Shown here: positions 61,346 to 64,000 of the stretch, piece after piece
Layout: each line of letters starts with the position of its first letter
Position numbering within the stretch: position 1 is the stretch's first letter
Origin: Actinophytocola sp050699915
Lineage (GTDB): Bacteria > Actinomycetota > Actinomycetes > Mycobacteriales > Pseudonocardiaceae
Direction of reading: 5' to 3'
Length of the DNA stretch: 64,000 nucleotides
Assembly (NCBI RefSeq): GCF_050699915.1
Contig: NZ_JBOHGA010000005.1
Coordinates: forward strand, 1 to 64,000
Program-made: the position numbers and the translations under genes
Notes under the pieces: model-generated
What the model saw: the letters and a program-made list of their open reading frames with translations, nothing else
Database searches by the model: none
Told to the model about the DNA's origin: nothing

Positions 61346-62431
61346 ATGGCTCAGCAGGTTCGGGGCATCATCGCGAGGACCGAGGGCGCGCCGGTCGAGC
61401 TGGAGACGATCGTCGTTCCCGACCCGGGGCCGGGGGAGGCCGTGGTCGCGGTCCAGGCCTGCGGCGTCTGCCACACCGACCTGCACTACCGCGAGGGCGG
61501 CATCAACGACGAGTTCCCCTTCCTCCTCGGGCACGAGGCGGCCGGCACGGTCGAGTCCGTCGGCGAGGGCGTCACCGGGCTCGAGCCGGGCGACTTCGTC
61601 ATCCTCAACTGGCGCGCGGTCTGCGGCACCTGCCGCGCCTGCCTGCGCGGCCGTCCCTGGTACTGCTTCAGCACCTTCAACGCCGCCCAGCCGATGACGC
61701 TCACCGACGGCACGCCGCTCTCTCCCGCGCTGGGCATCGGTGCGTTCGCCGAGAAGACACTCGTCCACAGTGGACAGTGCACGAAGGTCGACCCGACGGC
61801 GAGCCCGGCCGCGGCCGGACTGCTCGGCTGCGGGGTCATGGCCGGCCTCGGCGCCGCGGTGAACACCGGCGGCGTCACCCGCGGCGACAGCGTCGCCGTG
61901 ATCGGCTGCGGCGGCGTGGGCTGCGCGGCCGTGGCGGGCGCCGCGCTCGCCGGCGCGACGACGATCGTCGCGGTCGACCTCGACGAGCGGAAGCTCGAGT
62001 GGGCCAAGGGACTCGGCGCGACCCACACGGTCAACGCGCGCGATGTCGACGTCGTCGCGGCCGTCCAGGAGCTCACCGGCGGGTTCGGCGCGGACGTCGT
62101 GATCGAGGCGGTCGGCCGGCCCGAGACCTGGCGGCAGGCGTTCTACGCCCGCGACCTGGCCGGCACGGTGGTCCTGGTCGGCGTGCCGACCCCGGACATG
62201 CGGCTGGAGATGCCGATGATCGACTTCTTCGCCCGCGGCGGCTCGCTCAAGTCCAGCTGGTACGGCGACTGCCTGCCCACCCGCGACTTCCCGTACCTGA
62301 TCGACCTCTACCGGCAGGGCCGCCTCGACCTCGACGCGTTCGTCACCGAGACGATCGCGCTGGACCAGGTCGAGGAGGCGTTCACGAAGATGCACCACGG
62401 TGACGTGCTGCGCTCTGTCGTGGTCTTCTGA
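61346..62431 (+). CDS. mscR: S-(hydroxymethyl)mycothiol dehydrogenase
   Basis: A zinc- and NAD-dependent MDR enzyme oxidising the mycothiol adduct of formaldehyde. The 361-residue chain has catalytic zinc ligands in ACGVCHTDLHYREGG and GHEAAG, structural zinc cysteines in CGTCRACLRGRPWYC (three of the usual four visible), and the Rossmann motif VIGCGGVGCAAVAGA. Tyr/Phe-rich segment FSTFNAAQPMTLTDGTPLSP is typical of the mycothiol-dependent branch. GAGGAA precedes the ATG. Confidence 0.92.
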   Translation: MAQQVRGIIARTEGAPVELETIVVPDPGPGEAVVAVQACGVCHTDLHYREGGINDEFPFLLGHEAAGTVESVGEGVTGLEPGDFVILNWRAVCGTCRACLRGRPWYCFSTFNAAQPMTLTDGTPLSPALGIGAFAEKTLVHSGQCTKVDPTASPAAAGLLGCGVMAGLGAAVNTGGVTRGDSVAVIGCGGVGCAAVAGAALAGATTIVAVDLDERKLEWAKGLGATHTVNARDVDVVAAVQELTGGFGADVVIEAVGRPETWRQAFYARDLAGTVVLVGVPTPDMRLEMPMIDFFARGGSLKSSWYGDCLPTRDFPYLIDLYRQGRLDLDAFVTETIALDQVEEAFTKMHHGDVLRSVVVF

Positions 62432-62458
62432 GGCCGCCTGCCCTAGGCTCCTCCGTAG

Positions 62459-62472
62459 GATTGTAGACAATC
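62459..62472. promoter_or_regulatory. GntR-like operator upstream of the aminotransferase
   Basis: GATTGT-AG-ACAATC is a perfect 14-bp palindrome of the TTGTnnACAA type favoured by FadR-branch GntR regulators. It lies 16 nt before the aminotransferase start, so it should overlap the promoter. No GntR gene is in the window. Confidence 0.65.
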
Positions 62473-62488
62473 CCGACGAGGAGTGCTG

Positions 62489-63736
62489 ATGGCTGACCTG
62501 TCCCCGATTCTCAAGCAGGCGACGCCCGTGCTCGCCGAACGTGGCGAGGGTGTCTACCTCTACGGCGAGGACGGACGCCGCTACCTGGACTTCACCGCCG
62601 GCATCGGGGTCACGAGCACCGGCCACTGCCATCCGAAGGTCGTCGAGGCCGTACGGGAGCAGGCCGGCAAACTCATCCACGGCCAGTACACGACGGTCAT
62701 GCACCGGCCGCTGCTGACGCTGTCCGAGCGGCTCGGCACGGTGCTCCCCGAGGGGCTCGACGCGCTGTTCTACGTGAACTCCGGCAGCGAGGCGGTCGAG
62801 GCGGCGCTGCGTCTGGTCCGGCACGCCACCGGCCGGGCGAACGTCGTGGTCTTCCACGGCTCCTTCCACGGGCGCACGATCGGCGCGGCCTCGATGACCA
62901 CCTCGGCCACCAAGTTCCGGGCCGGCTTCGCGCCGCTGATGGGCGGGGTCGTGGTGGCGCCGTTCCCCACCGCGTACCGGTACGGCTGGTCCGAGCAGGA
63001 GGCGACCCGCTTCGCGCTGCGCGAGCTCGACTACGTGCTGACCACCATGTCCGCACCCGCGGAGACGGCGGCCTTCTTCGTCGAGCCGGTGCTCGGCGAG
63101 GGCGGGTACGTGCCGGCGAACACCGAGTTCCTGCAGGGCCTGCGGGAACGCGCCGACCGGCACGGCATCCTGCTCGTCGTCGACGAGGTGCAGACCGGCT
63201 TCGGGCGCACGGGCCGGTTCTGGGGCCACGACCACTTCGACGTCCGGCCCGACGTGGTCATCACCGCGAAGGGCCTCGCCAGCGGCTTCCCGATCTCGGC
63301 CATCGCCGCGCCGCGCGACCTGATGGCCAAGGCGTGGCCGGGCTCGCAGGGCGGCACGTACGGCGGCAACGCGGTCGCCTGCGCCGCGGCGATCGCCACG
63401 CTCGACGTCGTGCAGTCCGAGGGCCTGGTCGACAACGCCGACCGGATGGGCGCGCGGCTGCGCGAGGGGCTCGCGAAGGTGGCCGCCGACGTGCCGGCGA
63501 TCGGCGACGTCCGCGGCCTGGGTCTGATGCTGGGCAACGAGTTCGTCGACCGCGACGGCGAGCCCGACCCGGCCACGGCCGCCCGCGTGCAGCAGGCCGC
63601 CGCGGCCGCCGGGCTGCTGCTGCTGACCTGTGGCGCGGCCGGGAACGTGGTCCGGATGATCCCGCCGCTCGTGGTCACCGCCGAGCAGGTCGACGAGGGC
63701 CTCGCCCTGTGGCGGGAGGCGATCACGGCCGTCTAG
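62489..63736 (+). CDS. Class III (omega) aminotransferase, GabT-like
   Basis: A 415-residue PLP-dependent aminotransferase. It has FYVNSGSEAVEAALRLVRHA near residue 92, VVDEVQTGFGRTGRFWGHD near 230 and the PLP lysine in VITAKGLASGFPISA near 265. It is closest in feel to 4-aminobutyrate or other omega-amino acid transaminases; the exact amino donor is not determined. The ATG has GAGGAG 5 nt upstream. Likely controlled through the palindrome just upstream. The stop overlaps the convergent gene by four bases. Confidence 0.9.
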   Translation: MADLSPILKQATPVLAERGEGVYLYGEDGRRYLDFTAGIGVTSTGHCHPKVVEAVREQAGKLIHGQYTTVMHRPLLTLSERLGTVLPEGLDALFYVNSGSEAVEAALRLVRHATGRANVVVFHGSFHGRTIGAASMTTSATKFRAGFAPLMGGVVVAPFPTAYRYGWSEQEATRFALRELDYVLTTMSAPAETAAFFVEPVLGEGGYVPANTEFLQGLRERADRHGILLVVDEVQTGFGRTGRFWGHDHFDVRPDVVITAKGLASGFPISAIAAPRDLMAKAWPGSQGGTYGGNAVACAAAIATLDVVQSEGLVDNADRMGARLREGLAKVAADVPAIGDVRGLGLMLGNEFVDRDGEPDPATAARVQQAAAAAGLLLLTCGAAGNVVRMIPPLVVTAEQVDEGLALWREAITAV

Positions 63737-64000
63737 AGGCGGTCGGCGTACTCCTTCGCCAGCTCCTCGACGCGGTCCGCGTCCCACGCGCAGCGGACGT
63801 CGCCGTGGACGGCGGAGAAGAACAGGTCGAGCTGCAGGTGCCAGGCAGCCAACGCCGTCGCCCGCACCTCCGCGAGGTGGGCGGGCACGGTCTGGCTCAG
63901 CTCGACCCGCACGCCCAGCTTGTCGTCGGAGACGATCGTCCAGCGCACCCGGCCGGCCGGCTCGCCGTCGTGGCGCCACTCGTACGCCAGCACCCGCGGC
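63733..64000 (-). CDS. AHSA1/SRPBCC protein, 3' part only
   Basis: The C-terminal ~88 residues of a gene that begins beyond the right edge. Visible sequence such as VRWTIVSDDKLGVRVELSQT and LAAWHLQLDLFFSAVHGDVR matches the second half of AHSA1-type START-fold proteins. The frame is open to the window end. It overlaps the aminotransferase stop by four bases. Confidence 0.7.
   Translation of the reverse strand, partial: PRVLAYEWRHDGEPAGRVRWTIVSDDKLGVRVELSQTVPAHLAEVRATALAAWHLQLDLFFSAVHGDVRCAWDADRVEELAKEYADRL

Overview
The window reads as a gene-dense piece of chromosome from a high-GC actinobacterium. It has very G/C-rich third codon positions, frequent GTG starts, and stop/start overlaps of the ATGA or GTGA type. 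Gene content points to a mycolic or near-mycolic lineage, most likely Pseudonocardiales: mycothiol-dependent formaldehyde oxidation, coenzyme F420 (FO) synthesis, an MptB-type lipoglycan mannosyltransferase, an actinobacterial ribosome-rescue factor, a SUF-only iron-sulfur operon under SufR, and fused isobutyryl-CoA mutase. Much of the first 40 kb follows the order I remember for the Mycobacterium tuberculosis Rv1445c-Rv1473A region (pentose phosphate genes, ctaB, qor, ctaA, ABC pair, mptB, sufR-sufBDCSUT, ABC-F plus small HTH protein), with local insertions. I see no rRNA, tRNA, CRISPR array, insertion sequence or prophage.

Layout. 0-1.5 kb: a sensor histidine kinase. 1.7-9.9 kb (minus): tkt-tal-pgi-zwf-opcA-pgl, a tightly coupled pentose-phosphate operon ending in a hairpin. 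10.1-11.1 kb: ctaB (heme O synthase). 11.1-16.4 kb: an ArsR/AHSA1 pair, an HD protein, an unrecognised two-gene unit (membrane protein plus cupin-like protein), an FKBP lipoprotein and a quinone oxidoreductase. 16.4-22.8 kb (minus): a fatty-acyl desaturase behind a near-perfect 24-bp palindrome, ctaA (heme A synthase), an ABC-2 exporter and mptB. 22.9-29.6 kb (plus): sufR-sufB-sufD-Rieske ferredoxin-sufC-sufS-(42-codon ORF)-sufU-sufT.

29.6-38.1 kb: a MerR regulator, lycopene cyclase, a dGTPase-type HD protein, a large secreted S8/S53-like protease with a P-domain, acVLRF1, an Rv0910-type SRPBCC protein and an SDR. 38.1-40.2 kb: an ABC-F ribosome-protection ATPase preceded by an attenuator-like leader carrying a six-codon uORF, then a small HTH protein. 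40.2-50.2 kb: a membrane glycosyltransferase, an ABC exporter, and several small enzyme/regulator units (MobA-like, NmrA-like with TetR, LCP ligase, peroxiredoxin, PAP2-like, VOC, PaaI). 50.3-54.5 kb: icmF and a 3-hydroxyacyl-CoA dehydrogenase. 54.6-58.5 kb: an MpaB-like oxygenase with its TetR, a second TetR, a membrane protein, a CGNR zinc-finger regulator and a Cys-rich small protein. 58.6-64 kb: fbiC, mycothiol-dependent formaldehyde dehydrogenase, an omega-type aminotransferase behind a GntR-like operator, and a truncated SRPBCC gene at the edge.

How the genes work together. The pentose-phosphate operon supplies NADPH and ribose-5-phosphate. ctaB and ctaA make heme A for the aa3 oxidase. 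The suf operon is the probable sole Fe-S assembly route and is likely autorepressed by the Fe-S sensor SufR. The least explained items are the 42-codon ORF inside suf, the ABC-F leader, the two-gene membrane/cupin unit, and several strong palindromic operators with no cognate regulator in the window.
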